Counted from the stretch's first letter, positions 27,489-38,194 are shown. The stretch: 64,000 bases of DNA from Candidatus Protochlamydia sp. (GCA_013695355.1 JACDAQ010000014.1:94086-158085), one strand, 5' to 3'. Notes: generated from the letters alone by a model not told the origin. Made by a program: numbers and translations.

Positions 27489-28844
27489 ATGAAATATTTA
27501 AATTGCTTCTTTTTGTTGATCGCGTCTTTGACTAGTTATCAACATGTCAGCGCCGAATGTGGTTCATCTTCTGAAACGCCTGCTCAAAATCAAGATTCCT
27601 ATTTCTCATCTTTTTCCAAAAAGGTTAAATACGAGGTCTCTCTAGGTTACACAAAAATGGGCCAGAACGACTGGTGGACAAAGATTGAACCTTATAACAT
27701 TTATTTAGGGGCTCTTCCCCTCATGAATGAAGGGCATTTGGAAAAAATAGCGGAGCTTGGCGTAACTGGGGTCCTCTCAATGGTAGAAGACTTTGAATTA
27801 GAGGCTGGTTGGGTGAATGTGCCCGTGACCCCGCTGGATTGGGATAAAGCTGGTATTAATGTCGAACATATTAAAGCTGTTGATTTCTGCCCTCTCACCC
27901 ATGCTGAAATCGAAAGAGGAGTGGCCTATCTTGCCGTCATGCTTGAACAAGGTCAAAAAGTATATGTGCATTGTAAAGCAGGCCGGGGGCGTAGTGCTAC
28001 AATTGTGGTTGCATATTTGATGCAGTATCAGCTTCTTTCTTTTGATGAAGCTCTTTCATTTGTTAAAGACCAACGGCCGCAAATTAATCTAAATAGCTAT
28101 CAACGCCAGGCTATCATTAATTATTTCAGTCCGGCTGAAAGTGAAGCTGATTTAACAGCACCTCCTTCTGAAAGTGCAAGTTATTTTAATAGCATAAATC
28201 CGGTCACTGAAGAGAGGCTGGCCCATGTTTTAGAAAATATGCTTTTCTATGTGATTGAAGGGGTCAGTTCTACATCAGCTGTCAAAACTTCCGAGGGCCT
28301 CGCAGGATGGATCCCTGCCATCGAAGTTGAATCCACACTTTCGAGAAGAAACCGCTACCTTCGCGAATTTGCGGGAGACCAGGCGGCAGCTACGGAAGCT
28401 GCTATACAACGCAATCAAAGCACGATCAAAAAGTTAAAAATGATGGCTGTGGGCTGCTTGCCAATGATTGGAATGCCGACCAGTTATTCGATAAAACTTT
28501 GGCATCAACTTAGAGAAATTGCCTTAATTGCTGCGCTGCATGGACATGATCTTCAAAATAAAGAAGTAAAAATGAAAATTTTATCTGCTCTAGTCGGTGG
28601 CAATCTTCTTAAAATTCCAGCAGCTTCTATTGATTTAGTCGCACGGCAGGTCGTTAAAAAAATTCTCCTTCAAATCGGCCTTCAGGGAATTGCTTCTTCG
28701 GCTGTGATCCCTGCGCATCTAATTTTTAATTATTTTACCGACAACTCAGCCAAAGTATCGGCTCATGCCAAGGAATTCTTTGCCGGAGAAAACTCCCTGC
28801 CAATTTATGTAGAAGATTATTCAAATGAAATTTCAGCACCGTAA
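27489..28844 (+). CDS. Secreted PTPMT1-like dual-specificity phosphatase with EcsC-like C-terminal domain
   Basis: 451 residues with a signal peptide (LNCFFLLIASLTSYQHVSA). The phosphatase domain spans about residues 60-215: general acid region around PLDWDK, signature HCKAGRGRS at 161-169, then ATIVVAYLMQ and DQRPQINLNSYQ, most like PTPMT1 enzymes, which dephosphorylate phosphatidylglycerophosphate. From about residue 300 an alpha-helical part (MAVGCLPMIGMPTSYSIKLW, LIAALHGHDLQNKEVKM) resembles EcsC-family membrane-associated domains; that call is tentative. The N-terminal export signal is unusual for a lipid-biosynthetic enzyme and allows a host-directed or periplasmic role. Confidence 0.75.
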   Translation: MKYLNCFFLLIASLTSYQHVSAECGSSSETPAQNQDSYFSSFSKKVKYEVSLGYTKMGQNDWWTKIEPYNIYLGALPLMNEGHLEKIAELGVTGVLSMVEDFELEAGWVNVPVTPLDWDKAGINVEHIKAVDFCPLTHAEIERGVAYLAVMLEQGQKVYVHCKAGRGRSATIVVAYLMQYQLLSFDEALSFVKDQRPQINLNSYQRQAIINYFSPAESEADLTAPPSESASYFNSINPVTEERLAHVLENMLFYVIEGVSSTSAVKTSEGLAGWIPAIEVESTLSRRNRYLREFAGDQAAATEAAIQRNQSTIKKLKMMAVGCLPMIGMPTSYSIKLWHQLREIALIAALHGHDLQNKEVKMKILSALVGGNLLKIPAASIDLVARQVVKKILLQIGLQGIASSAVIPAHLIFNYFTDNSAKVSAHAKEFFAGENSLPIYVEDYSNEISAP

Positions 28845-28900
28845 CCAAAGCTTCAAAAGGCAAGTCCCACTTGTTTACAAATGGGCATCCATGCAAAATG

Positions 28901-28942
28901 TATACCTAAGTGAATTCAAAAATTAGAGTTCACTTGGGTATA
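28901..28942. repeat. Inverted repeat of the GAATTCACTTGGGTATA motif upstream of dnaG
   Basis: TATACCTAAGTGAATTC at 28901 is facing AGTTCACTTGGGTATA ending at 28942, with AAAAATTAG between. The same motif occurs at 26220-26236 before dinB, and a weaker version (GGAATTCATTTAGGTATAC) near 14397-14415. The dinB and phosphatase genes lie between the two best copies. Confidence 0.6.
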
Positions 28943-28961
28943 TAGACAGGTGGTTAAGTTA

Positions 28962-30743
28962 ATGGCGATTTTTAAGAAAGAAAGTTTAGAGGCCCTTAAA
29001 CAAAGGGTCGATCTGGTCGAGGTTTTATCTTCCCATTTGGATTTAAAACGCAGTGGAGCTTCCTACAAAGGACTTTGCCCCTTCCATGATGAAAAATCAC
29101 CCTCTTTCATTGTTCAGAAAGGAGATTCTCACTATCACTGTTTTGGCTGCGGCGCTCACGGAGATGCGATCCAATTTTTGATGGCCCATCAAAAAATAAG
29201 CTTTAGCGAAGCGGTGGAGAGCCTAGGCCAGCGTTTTCATCTTCATCTTGAAAAAGTAGAAGAGGGGAGCGAACCGAAGGGGCTAAATAAGGTGGTTTTA
29301 AAAACAGCCCTTGAAATAGCCTCGCAGTTTTTTCATTTCTATCTTTTATATACCTCTGAAGGACATGAAGCTTTAGCGTATCTCTATGAGCGGGGAATAG
29401 ACCTTCAGTTTATCAGGCATTTTCAACTCGGACTGGCCCCAAAGAGCTCCGGAATTTTTCGAAAGATCATGCATTCCAAAGGGATCAAGGATGAGGTCAT
29501 GCTGGAAGCCGGCCTATTGGCTTCGAATCAGAACGGCCAGATTAGGGAGTTCTTTAATGACCGGATTTTATTTCCCATCCACCACCATCTAGGAAACATC
29601 ATTGGCTTTTCCGGCCGGAAGTATAAGGAAGAGACTTTTGGTGGCAAATACGTCAATACGCCAGAAACGCCCTTATTTAAAAAATCTCGAGTATTATTTG
29701 GTTTGAACTATTCACGCAGGCGCATTGCTAAAGAAAGGAAAGCTATCATTGTTGAAGGGCAGGTCGATGCCTTGCGTCTGATCCAGACAGGGCTCAACCT
29801 GACGGTAGCTGGTCAGGGCACTGCCTTTGGAGAAGAGCATGTTCGAGAGCTGGTGAATTTGGGTTTAAACCAGGTCTATCTTGCAATGGATTCTGACAAA
29901 GCAGGGCAGGAAGCTGCAAGTAAAATAGGTCATCTTTTTCAAAAAGAGGGGATCGAGGTCCGCATAGTTAATATGCCGGCAGGCAGCGATCCAGATAGCT
30001 TTATCCTTAGCCAAGGTCCCGATGCTTTTTTGAAATTACTGACTTCAAGCAGCGATTACATTCAATTTCTTGTAAAGCATTTATCGCAGGACATTAATTT
30101 AGATTCTCCCGCGGGCAAAAATGAAATGGTGCAGAAAGCGACGAAAATGATCAGGGAATGGGACCATCCTTTAATGGTGCATGAAACATTGCGCAAACTT
30201 GCCCATATTTTAAAAGTACCCGAAGATATAATAGGAGTAGGGAAAGACCACTTGCCGAATATCTATATTAAAAAGTCTGCAAGTGTGGGACATCAAAGCA
30301 TTGATCCCGACCGTATTTTGGAAACTGATCTGCTGCGCTGGCTTTTGTTATTTGGACAAGAATTGAACCGTCTGGTTGAAATTGTAAGAGCAAATTTAAT
30401 GAAAGAAGATTTCAGAATTAGCATTTGCCAAAAAATATTTGAGGTCTATAAAGAAAATTATGAGAACCAGCGGCCTTGCGACCTTCTTTCATTGGCTATT
30501 GATTTAGACGATGCAGAGGGGCAGCTAGTTTTGTCCGATTTAATCCAGAAAAGAATTAATAAGGAGCGGGCCGAGCAACTTTTAATCGAAACGGTTCAAA
30601 AAATATTAGACCGGAATTGGATGTTAAAAAGGGAAGATATCAAAATCAAGGTCCAAAGCGGCAGCTGTTCTGACGAGGAAGCTTTCCTATTGATCCAACA
30701 ATTCGATGAGTTGAAGCGAAATCCACCCAAAATAAAGCTATAG
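28962..30743 (+). CDS. dnaG: DNA primase DnaG
   Basis: 593 residues from ATG 28962 (MAIFKKESLEALKQRVDLVE); a GTG four codons upstream is the alternative. The N-terminal CHC2 zinc ribbon is visible as CPFHDEKSPSFIVQ with CFGCGAHGD. The RNA-polymerase/Toprim core has GFSGRKY, VEGQVDALRL and LAMDSDKAGQEAA. The C-terminal part is the helicase-interacting domain. It makes RNA primers for replication. It is followed 12 bp later by a DCC-family gene, probably co-transcribed. Confidence 0.96.
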   Translation: MAIFKKESLEALKQRVDLVEVLSSHLDLKRSGASYKGLCPFHDEKSPSFIVQKGDSHYHCFGCGAHGDAIQFLMAHQKISFSEAVESLGQRFHLHLEKVEEGSEPKGLNKVVLKTALEIASQFFHFYLLYTSEGHEALAYLYERGIDLQFIRHFQLGLAPKSSGIFRKIMHSKGIKDEVMLEAGLLASNQNGQIREFFNDRILFPIHHHLGNIIGFSGRKYKEETFGGKYVNTPETPLFKKSRVLFGLNYSRRRIAKERKAIIVEGQVDALRLIQTGLNLTVAGQGTAFGEEHVRELVNLGLNQVYLAMDSDKAGQEAASKIGHLFQKEGIEVRIVNMPAGSDPDSFILSQGPDAFLKLLTSSSDYIQFLVKHLSQDINLDSPAGKNEMVQKATKMIREWDHPLMVHETLRKLAHILKVPEDIIGVGKDHLPNIYIKKSASVGHQSIDPDRILETDLLRWLLLFGQELNRLVEIVRANLMKEDFRISICQKIFEVYKENYENQRPCDLLSLAIDLDDAEGQLVLSDLIQKRINKERAEQLLIETVQKILDRNWMLKREDIKIKVQSGSCSDEEAFLLIQQFDELKRNPPKIKL

Positions 30744-30755
30744 TAAGGAGCTGCT

Positions 30756-31181
30756 TTGGAAAAAGATAAACGTTTGAAGCATTTGGTCTTCTACGATGGG
30801 GAATGCGGGTTGTGCGATCATGTTGTGCAATTCCTTTTAAACGCAGATACGCAAGAAATATTTGTTTTTGCGCCGCTGCAAGGAGAAACCGCAAAAAAAC
30901 TTTTGGCCGCCCTTCCTTCCAGCCTTAAACAGGCCGACAGCATCGTTTTAATTGAAAATTACGAATCAATTGATCCTGAGATCTATGTTTTATCAAAGGC
31001 TGTATTTAGAATAACCTGGCTATTAGGCGATGCCTGGGCTATAATTGGGACGCTTTCATTTTTGCCTTCCTTTTTATTTGACTGGGGCTACCGTCTAGTT
31101 GCAAAAAACCGCCACCGTTTTTTTCCTATAACACAGTGTGTTATTCCAAGGGCTGATCAAAAAGAGCGCTATTTGAACTAA
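30756..31181 (+). CDS. DCC family (DUF393) thioredoxin-fold protein
   Basis: 141 residues with VFYDGECGLCDHVVQFLL, the DxxCxxC motif that names the family, followed by a thioredoxin-like pattern (FVFAPLQG) and a C-terminal hydrophobic stretch (LSFLPSFLFDWGYRLVAKNR). Start is TTG at 30756, supported by AAGGAG five bases upstream; no ATG fits. DCC proteins are predicted thiol-disulfide oxidoreductases without settled substrates. Confidence 0.85.
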   Translation: MEKDKRLKHLVFYDGECGLCDHVVQFLLNADTQEIFVFAPLQGETAKKLLAALPSSLKQADSIVLIENYESIDPEIYVLSKAVFRITWLLGDAWAIIGTLSFLPSFLFDWGYRLVAKNRHRFFPITQCVIPRADQKERYLN

Positions 31182-31409
31182 AAGATTTATATTAATGGGA
31201 ACTTGGATTTTGGTTGGCCTGCTGCTAGGTTGCTTTACCACATTATGCCGTCCTTTCAGGACTCTTTTTTTTGCTGAACTTACCCAGGCCTGCGCTGCGC
31301 TTGACCTTGGCTGTAATATATGGTCTTTCTAGCCTTAAGTGAAACTAGAAAACCAAATCTTGAACGTTCAATGTCTACGATCTTTTTAAACAGCTTAAAA
31401 ATTTAGTAG

Positions 31410-34400
31410 CTATTTTTTTTCCTGAATTTTACTAAAATCCAATACTTCGCCAAATAAATTAAACACCTTATACAGTAAGGCCAAACGGTTTTTTCTGATC
31501 TGTTCTTCATCAGACAAAATCTTAACCTTATCAAAAAGATCAGCTAAGGCGGGCTGAACTTTTGCGATCAACTCATAAGCCTGGTTATAGTCCCTTTTTG
31601 AAATGGAATCTTCAAATGCCTTTTGTTGTCCTTCAAGCAGCTGATAAAGCTTTTTTTCAGGTTCTTCCCTTAGCAGTGCCACAGAAACATTAGCCCCATC
31701 GTTTCCCTGAATTTGCCCTTTGGCCCGTTTGTAAACTTCAAAAAGAGAAGTAAATTGATGGACCGAATCTTTTCTGAAGTGATGCAAGGCTTTGACCCTA
31801 GAAAACGTGTCATAAATATCAACACAGCCATGAGAAAGGCTCGCCTCTATTTCGTCTTTAGAAAATCCATAATCGAGAAACACAGTTTTCACACGGTTAA
31901 TAATGAATTGTTCAAGCTCCTCAATTAGCTGAAGTTTGTTTTTTATCAAAGAAGAAGGGAAATTATCAATGCATTGATCCAGAGCTTTCTTTAGTGGGAG
32001 AGCATACTTTCCATTGATTAAAATTTTTATCACACCAAGAATCTGTCTTCGCAAAGCATAGGGATCACTCGATGAAGTCGGTTTGAGGTCAATTGCAAAA
32101 CATCCTATGAGATTGTCGATTTTATCAGCCAAACTGACAATGACACCTGTTTCGCTTGCAGGCAGGGGAGCGTTTTCTCCACGAGGCATCCAATGTTCAT
32201 CAATAGCCTGGGCCACTTCGTGCTCTTCGTTATGGGCTAATGCGTAGTACTTACCGATCACTCCTTGTAAGTCGGGAAATTCATATACCATGTTAGAAGC
32301 TAAATCGGCTTTGCATAGCTTGGCGGCCGTTTCGACAAGCTGAAGAGAACTGATGCCAAGGAAACGTTGAATAACCCTAGCATGTGACTGAATGCGTTCT
32401 ATTTTCTGATACACCGTTCCCAGTTCTTTTTGATAAGTAACTTTCTTTAATTTTTCGTTAAAAGTTTCCAATGGAATTTTTAAATCTTCCTCATAAAGAA
32501 AAATCCCGTCGGATAAACGGGCTGACAGGACTTTTTGATTCCCGCGGAGTATTTCTTCAGTAGGAAGAACGTTGGCTGTAATTACAAAAAGGTCTCTTAA
32601 AGTATTGTCTTTATTTATCACGGGGAAATATTTTTGGTGCTCGACCATTTCAGAAATTAATACTTCTTTAGGGGCTTTCAAAAAGCGAGTTTGAAAATTA
32701 GCCAGGGCCATAAAAGGCCATTCTACTAAATTTAATACCTGGGGAATAACGCGCTCTTTTTCAATTATGTGGACTCCATGTTTCAATTCAAGATCTGCCA
32801 GCTGTTCTAAAATCTTTTCCTCCCGTTCCGCCGGGTCTGCAATCACAGAATTTTGTCTAAGCGTTTTAAGGTAGTCTCTGGCATTCAATAAAGCGCATGG
32901 AGCGGAATTTGTTTGCCTATGGCCATATGTGATGCGTCCGGCCGTCAAATATTCCAATTGAAAAGGGACGGTATCATCCCCAAAAAGCGAGACAATCCAT
33001 TGTAAAGGACGAGCATAAGTAAGATCTGAATTTCCCCAGTGCATTTTTTTAGGAAATTCAAGACTTACAATAATTTGAGGAAGGGATTCGGCTAATAAAG
33101 ATGCCGTGGTCCGTCCTGGTTTAAAAAGTGTCCCGAAGACATAATCAGTCCCTTTGATGGAACGGATGGTTAGGCCTTGGATCTCATTTTTCAGGAGGGC
33201 CTGCTTATTTGGAGCTTCAACTCCTAAAGAACGGAAGAACCCTTCGCCGGCTGGCTTTAGTTGCCCATCGGGGTGATAGATTTGATCGAGAGCAGGACCT
33301 TTTTTTTCGATTGACTGGGAAGGCTTCCCTTTAGCGAGCTGATGCACATAGACTGCTAAGCGGCGCGGGGTGCCGTAGAGGCTGATGCGCTCGAAGGCTA
33401 TCTCTTCTTGTTCCAATAAATGCCTGATCGCCTTTTCCAAATTTTGTCCGCCAATCTTTATAAAAGAAGCAGGCAGCTCCTCAGACCCGATTTCAAATAA
33501 AAAATCATCCGCATCATCAGGATGAATGTTCGTTAAATTATCATTAAGGGTAGGATGAGTGGGTACTTCAGGATTATAAGAACACTCCTTGGTTTTTTTT
33601 AATAAGGGGAAACCTTGCTTCTCGCGACTTTTTAAATAACTTTCAGCCACCTGCCGGGCTAAATCACGGATCCGTCCAATATACCCCGTCCGCTCAGTGA
33701 CGGAAATGACTCCACGTGCGTCCAAAAGGTTAAAAGCATGCGAGGCTTTCATCACAAAATCATAGGCAGGGATCGGAAGTTCGGCATGGATCAACAGAGA
33801 AGCCTCTTTTTCGTAATCTTCGAAATGACGCAGCCACATTGAAGCAGAGGCCTTTTCAAAGTTATAATGGCTCCATTCGATCTCATTTTGATGGTAAATA
33901 TCCCCATATGTTAGCGTGTCATTCCATTTCAAATCAAAAATGGTATCGACTTTTTGCAAATACATAGCAAGACGCTCAATTCCGTAAGTTATTTCTCCAG
34001 TCACAGGTTTGAGCTCAACTCCTCCCACAGCCTGGAAATAAGTAAATTGAGTGACTTCCATTCCGTCCATCCAGACTTCCCATCCTAAACCCCAGGCTCC
34101 AAGCGTAGGTGACTCCCAATCGTCATGCACAAAACGAATATCATGTTCTTTTAAATTAAAACCAATCGCTTCAAGGGATTGCAGATAGAGTTCTTGAATA
34201 TTAAGAGGAGAGGGCTTGAGGATAACCTGAAATTGAAAATAATGTTGCAATCGATTGGGATTAGTTCCGTAACGGCCGTCTGAAGGGCGCCGGCAAGGTT
34301 CAATGTAGGCTGCCTTGTACGGCTCAGGCCCAAGGCTGCGTAAAAAGGTCGCTGGATTAAATGTGCCTGCCCCAACTTCAAGATCATAGCCTTGATGAAT

Positions 34401-34463
34401 GATGCATCCCTGGTTTTCCCAAAAGGCAGAAAGATTTCTTAAATATTGCTGAAAAGTTTGCAC
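31410..34463 (-). CDS. glyQS: Fused glycyl-tRNA synthetase (alpha and beta in one chain)
   Basis: 1017 residues. Residues 1-290 are the GlyQ subunit ([53 protein letters not shown]). A short linker follows, then from about residue 318 the GlyS subunit ([47 protein letters not shown] core). Most bacteria with the alpha2-beta2 type encode the subunits separately; a fused gene is characteristic of chlamydiae. It charges tRNA-Gly. The downstream 228 bp up to the DCC gene hold nothing convincing. Confidence 0.95.
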   Translation of the reverse strand: MQTFQQYLRNLSAFWENQGCIIHQGYDLEVGAGTFNPATFLRSLGPEPYKAAYIEPCRRPSDGRYGTNPNRLQHYFQFQVILKPSPLNIQELYLQSLEAIGFNLKEHDIRFVHDDWESPTLGAWGLGWEVWMDGMEVTQFTYFQAVGGVELKPVTGEITYGIERLAMYLQKVDTIFDLKWNDTLTYGDIYHQNEIEWSHYNFEKASASMWLRHFEDYEKEASLLIHAELPIPAYDFVMKASHAFNLLDARGVISVTERTGYIGRIRDLARQVAESYLKSREKQGFPLLKKTKECSYNPEVPTHPTLNDNLTNIHPDDADDFLFEIGSEELPASFIKIGGQNLEKAIRHLLEQEEIAFERISLYGTPRRLAVYVHQLAKGKPSQSIEKKGPALDQIYHPDGQLKPAGEGFFRSLGVEAPNKQALLKNEIQGLTIRSIKGTDYVFGTLFKPGRTTASLLAESLPQIIVSLEFPKKMHWGNSDLTYARPLQWIVSLFGDDTVPFQLEYLTAGRITYGHRQTNSAPCALLNARDYLKTLRQNSVIADPAEREEKILEQLADLELKHGVHIIEKERVIPQVLNLVEWPFMALANFQTRFLKAPKEVLISEMVEHQKYFPVINKDNTLRDLFVITANVLPTEEILRGNQKVLSARLSDGIFLYEEDLKIPLETFNEKLKKVTYQKELGTVYQKIERIQSHARVIQRFLGISSLQLVETAAKLCKADLASNMVYEFPDLQGVIGKYYALAHNEEHEVAQAIDEHWMPRGENAPLPASETGVIVSLADKIDNLIGCFAIDLKPTSSSDPYALRRQILGVIKILINGKYALPLKKALDQCIDNFPSSLIKNKLQLIEELEQFIINRVKTVFLDYGFSKDEIEASLSHGCVDIYDTFSRVKALHHFRKDSVHQFTSLFEVYKRAKGQIQGNDGANVSVALLREEPEKKLYQLLEGQQKAFEDSISKRDYNQAYELIAKVQPALADLFDKVKILSDEEQIRKNRLALLYKVFNLFGEVLDFSKIQEKK

Positions 34464-34638
34464 TGCTTATATACCTTATTGAAAATTGTTGTTTTTCGAC
34501 ATTTTGGCTAAGAACCTGTTTAATCTAAGCTCAACAAGAAATTCAATGCAAATTCGTGAAGTTGCTAAAAATTTATTATCTTTGCACTTTGCGTTAAATT
34601 TTTAGCCTGAATGAAGAGGTCATATTTTTTGTCAATTG

Positions 34639-34664
34639 GATCACTCCCCAATTAGGGAGTGATC
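34639..34664. other. Perfect hairpin downstream of a small secreted-protein gene
   Basis: GATCACTCCC and GGGAGTGATC flank a six-base loop, seven bases beyond the stop of the minus-strand gene at 34672. No T tract follows in either direction, so it may protect the transcript 3' end rather than terminate by itself. Confidence 0.5.
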
Positions 34665-34671
34665 ACAAAAT

Positions 34672-34893
34672 TTAATCGCAATTTTTACATGCTAAAAATT
34701 CACCAGGATTGCTAGTTTCTTCATCATCTTTGTCGTTAAAAAGGACTAATAGGTTTTCAACAGATTCACAATTTTCATCAGAGCCATCGCAAGCCAAAAT
34801 TTCTGCGCTTGAGTCTTTATCCTGACCTTCTTCAGCTTGAAGTCCGAACACACAGGCAACGAGAGCAAGAGTACATAACATTTTTTTTAACAT
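34672..34893 (-). CDS. Small acidic secreted protein with cysteines (73 aa)
   Basis: A signal peptide (MLKKMLCTLALVACVFGLQA) leads into a 52-residue acidic chain with four cysteines, in ACDGSDENC and ACKNC contexts. A ribosome site (GGAGCT, rather weak) precedes the ATG. The cysteine in VACVFG could in principle be a lipobox-like site, but the surrounding residues do not fit well. Unknown family; the spaced cysteines suggest disulfides or metal binding outside the cytoplasm. Confidence 0.55.
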   Translation of the reverse strand: MLKKMLCTLALVACVFGLQAEEGQDKDSSAEILACDGSDENCESVENLLVLFNDKDDEETSNPGEFLACKNCD

Positions 34894-35171
34894 TTGATAG
34901 CTCCATTTAGTTTTAAGTGTTTAAAGAGGGCGTTATAAAGCAAATAACTATAGTAATCCAGATCATACTTTATAAATACCCTCTAAGCTCAGGAAATAAA
35001 TGTATAATTCATTGAATTTTGATTATTTCGTAGATAGCTCGGAGATTGTATAGCATTTGGATATGTAATAGTCAACAAAAAAAAACTTTCGCAATAATAA
35101 ATTTGAGCACTGGCTATATATCTCTAATTGAATTATAATGAAATAAAAATAACTTCAAAAAGTGGCGATTT

Positions 35172-36218
35172 ATGGACTATGCTGATTTAGATTATAATGA
35201 TTTTGTTAAATGGCTGAAAGATCATGGCGAAAAAGAATTTCGTGCTAAGCAAATAATAAATTGGATTTATCAAAAGGGAATTCTTTCCTGGGATGAAATG
35301 TCTGATTTAAGCCGTGATCTGAGGGATAAACTTTCAAAGGAAATACGATTGCCCGTTTTGGAGCTTGTACGTTTCACAGAATCCAAAGATAATGAGACTG
35401 TCAAATTTTTATGGCGCTTAAGAGATGGGAATTTGGTCGAATCAGTCTTGATCTCTTCAGGCACTCGCAGGACTGTGTGCGTTTCTTCCCAGGTGGGTTG
35501 CCCGGCACGCTGTGCTTTTTGCGCTTCCGGACAGCAGGGTTTTTCAAGAAATATGCGGCCGACTGAAATTGTTGAACAAGTCCTGCAGATCAATAAATGG
35601 CTGCTTCCAAAAAATGAAAGAGTATCCCATGTTGTCTACATGGGTATGGGCGAACCGCTAAAGAACTATGAATCTGTCATTTCCTCTATCCGTTTGCTAA
35701 GCCACCCAGATTTTTGCAATATTTCGCAAAGGCGGATCACTGTATCAACTGTTGGTATTGTAGAAGGGATCAAGCGTCTTTCCCAGGAAGGATTAAAAGT
35801 TAACCTTGTATTGTCTTTACATGCCCCCAACCAGCATATCCGCAAAAAAATTATTCCCTATGCAAGAAAATATCCACTTGAAGATATCTTGTCTGCTATG
35901 GATGAATATACCCAAAAAACAAAGCGTGACATTACTTTTGAATACATCCTTTTAGCTGGGATCAATGATCATCCTGACCATGCCCATGAATTAGCTCATT
36001 TATTAAAAGGGAAGCAATGCACAGTCAATTTAATTCCTTATAATCCAGTGCCTGGCATGCGTTTAAATCGGCCTGAGAAAAAGGTGATTAAACAATTCCG
36101 GAGTGTTTTATTCGGATCGCATATTGTGAATACCTGTCGTTATACGAAAGGGGATGATATCAATGCTGCGTGCGGACAACTCGCTATGCAGGAAAAAAAG
36201 TTGCCAATTATTCAATAA
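35172..36218 (+). CDS. rlmN: Dual-specificity 23S rRNA/tRNA adenine C2-methyltransferase RlmN
   Basis: 348 residues of the radical SAM superfamily. The cluster motif is VGCPARCAFCASGQQGF (CxxxCxxC), the SAM site is VVYMGMGEPLKNYE, and the second catalytic cysteine lies in NTCRYTKGDDINAACGQL. It methylates A2503 of 23S rRNA and A37 of some tRNAs. Stop 36216-36218 is five bases before uvrC, so the pair is an operon. Confidence 0.96.
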   Translation: MDYADLDYNDFVKWLKDHGEKEFRAKQIINWIYQKGILSWDEMSDLSRDLRDKLSKEIRLPVLELVRFTESKDNETVKFLWRLRDGNLVESVLISSGTRRTVCVSSQVGCPARCAFCASGQQGFSRNMRPTEIVEQVLQINKWLLPKNERVSHVVYMGMGEPLKNYESVISSIRLLSHPDFCNISQRRITVSTVGIVEGIKRLSQEGLKVNLVLSLHAPNQHIRKKIIPYARKYPLEDILSAMDEYTQKTKRDITFEYILLAGINDHPDHAHELAHLLKGKQCTVNLIPYNPVPGMRLNRPEKKVIKQFRSVLFGSHIVNTCRYTKGDDINAACGQLAMQEKKLPIIQ

Positions 36219-36223
36219 ATTTT

Positions 36224-38056
36224 ATGTCTTACGACCTTAAAAAAATCGATTTATTTCCTGGACTGCCGGGCGTTTATCTAATGAAAGATAGTGAAGGGGC
36301 GGTCATCTACGTAGGCAAGGCTAAAAACCTGCGCCAGCGGGTGAAGCAATATTTTGCTCCTGGCAGGGACGGCCGTTTAATGGTCCCTTATTTGGTAGCC
36401 AAAATTGCCTGGATCGATACGATCATTGTCACCTCGGAAAAGGAAGCGCTGTTATTAGAAAATAATTTAATCAAACAGCATAAGCCCCGCTATAACGCAT
36501 TACTGAAAGATGATAAAAGCTACATTGCTTTAAAAATTTCAATTAATGATCCCTGGCCGGCCGTTAAACTGGTCCGCTATAAAGGTGTACCAGAACCAGA
36601 CGGCCTTTATTTTGGTCCTTATACTAGTGCGCACGCCGCACGCCAAACCCTCGATCTTTTAAATCGTTTATTTCCACTTAGACAGTGCTCTGACCAGGAA
36701 ATGGCACGGCGCGTGCGCCCTTGCCTCCTCTTCCAAATGAAAAGGTGCTCCGGACCTTGCACTAAAGAGTGCACAGAGGAAGATTATGCCCATCATCTTC
36801 AGCGGACTATAAAATTTTTGCGGGGGCAGGACAAAGAAGTTCTTAAAGACTTATATGATGAAATGAAATCTCGCTCGGAAGCTTTGGAATTTGAAAAAGC
36901 CGAGCAGATCCTTAAGAGCATTCGCTACATTGAAAAAACAATTGAAAGCCAGCATGTCGACCGGCCGCTGGGACTTGATGCGGATGCGCTCGGCCTCTTT
37001 CGTGAAGGGCATGAAATTATACTCGCCCTGCTCTTTTTTAGGGGAGGACGTTTGACCGGGTCGCGTCAATTTGAATTTTCCAATATAGTCGAAGAAGATC
37101 ACGAATTGATCGCCTCATTTCTTTTACAGCACTATGAAAAAGGGGAAGAAATTCCTCCGGAAATTTATTTACCGGTTAAAATGGGGAATGAGCATTCTGT
37201 CGAAGATATCCTGTCAGGACGGCTAGGGCGCAAAATAAAATTGCATGTGCCTAGCCGGGGTGAGAAAAAAGTCTTATTGGAAATGGCCCAAAAAAACGCC
37301 GAAGCGCAATTTAAGGCGCAAAAAAATGCCTCCTTTATCAGAGAAAAGACTTTGCTGGAAATGCAGGAGCAATTAGGGCTAAACCACTATCCTTCCCGTA
37401 TTGAATGTTTTGACAACTCAAATATTGCAGGGACTGAAGCAGTCTCATCGATGGTTGCTTTTACCGATGGATTAAAAGAGAGCAAAAGATACCGTCTTTT
37501 CAGGCTTAAAGCAGGAACTAAACCCGACGATTATGCAGCCATGCAGGAAGTTTTAATGCGCCGGTATAAAAGGGCTAAAGAAGAGAATGATATGCCTGAT
37601 CTTATTGTAGTGGACGGAGGGAAAGGGCAGCTCAATATTGCCATTAAGGTACTTGAAGAACTCAATGTGACTGGCGTGGACGTGATCGGCTTAGCAAAAG
37701 AGCAAGGACGTCACGATAAAGGGATGACGTTGGAACAAGTCTTTATTCCAAACAAGAAAGAACCTATTATGCTTAACCCTCGGTCGCCGATCCTATTTCT
37801 ATTACAGAAGATTAGGGATGAGGCGCATCGTGTTGCGATTACGTTTCATCGGAAGCGCCGCTCAAAAAAAACTCTACGCAGTGCGGTGGATGATATAACG
37901 GGAATCGGTCCGGCCAAGCGCAAAGCCCTCTTAACGCATTTTGGAAGCCTTAAGAAAGTCGAGTTGGCGACTGATGAGGAGCTGCGCCAAGTGAAGGGAA
38001 TTTCAGCACGCAATGCTGCCGCCATCCAAGCCTTCTTTCAAGGTAAAAAAATTTAA
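36224..38056 (+). CDS. uvrC: Excinuclease ABC subunit C
   Basis: 610 residues from ATG 36224 (MSYDLKKIDLFPGLPGVYLM). N-terminal GIY-YIG nuclease (GVYLMKDSEGAVIYVGKAKN), cysteine cluster (PCLLFQMKRCSGPC), UVR domain (EALEFEKAEQILKSI), RNase H-like second nuclease (IECFDNSNIAGTEAVSSM; LIVVDGGKGQL) and C-terminal tandem helix-hairpin-helix (GIGPAKRKALLTHFGS; GISARNAAAI). It makes both incisions in nucleotide excision repair. An ATG at 36170 inside rlmN is out of keeping with the family N-terminus. Confidence 0.96.
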   Translation: MSYDLKKIDLFPGLPGVYLMKDSEGAVIYVGKAKNLRQRVKQYFAPGRDGRLMVPYLVAKIAWIDTIIVTSEKEALLLENNLIKQHKPRYNALLKDDKSYIALKISINDPWPAVKLVRYKGVPEPDGLYFGPYTSAHAARQTLDLLNRLFPLRQCSDQEMARRVRPCLLFQMKRCSGPCTKECTEEDYAHHLQRTIKFLRGQDKEVLKDLYDEMKSRSEALEFEKAEQILKSIRYIEKTIESQHVDRPLGLDADALGLFREGHEIILALLFFRGGRLTGSRQFEFSNIVEEDHELIASFLLQHYEKGEEIPPEIYLPVKMGNEHSVEDILSGRLGRKIKLHVPSRGEKKVLLEMAQKNAEAQFKAQKNASFIREKTLLEMQEQLGLNHYPSRIECFDNSNIAGTEAVSSMVAFTDGLKESKRYRLFRLKAGTKPDDYAAMQEVLMRRYKRAKEENDMPDLIVVDGGKGQLNIAIKVLEELNVTGVDVIGLAKEQGRHDKGMTLEQVFIPNKKEPIMLNPRSPILFLLQKIRDEAHRVAITFHRKRRSKKTLRSAVDDITGIGPAKRKALLTHFGSLKKVELATDEELRQVKGISARNAAAIQAFFQGKKI

Positions 38057-38194
38057 ACCATAATTCTTGCCTAATAATAGGGTCGCATAATTAAACAATT
38101 GAATTATAATAGATTTCCAAATAATTTAGAGGCATATAACCATGAGCCATAAGCTTACAATTTAATTTTTTCTTAATCTTAATTTGTTAGTATT

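Noticed and set aside
31195..31332. 45-codon reading frame starting MGTWILVGLLLGC after the DCC gene
   Set aside because: It has no ribosome site, a signal-like start followed by an ordinary-looking tail, and no family resemblance; probably chance.
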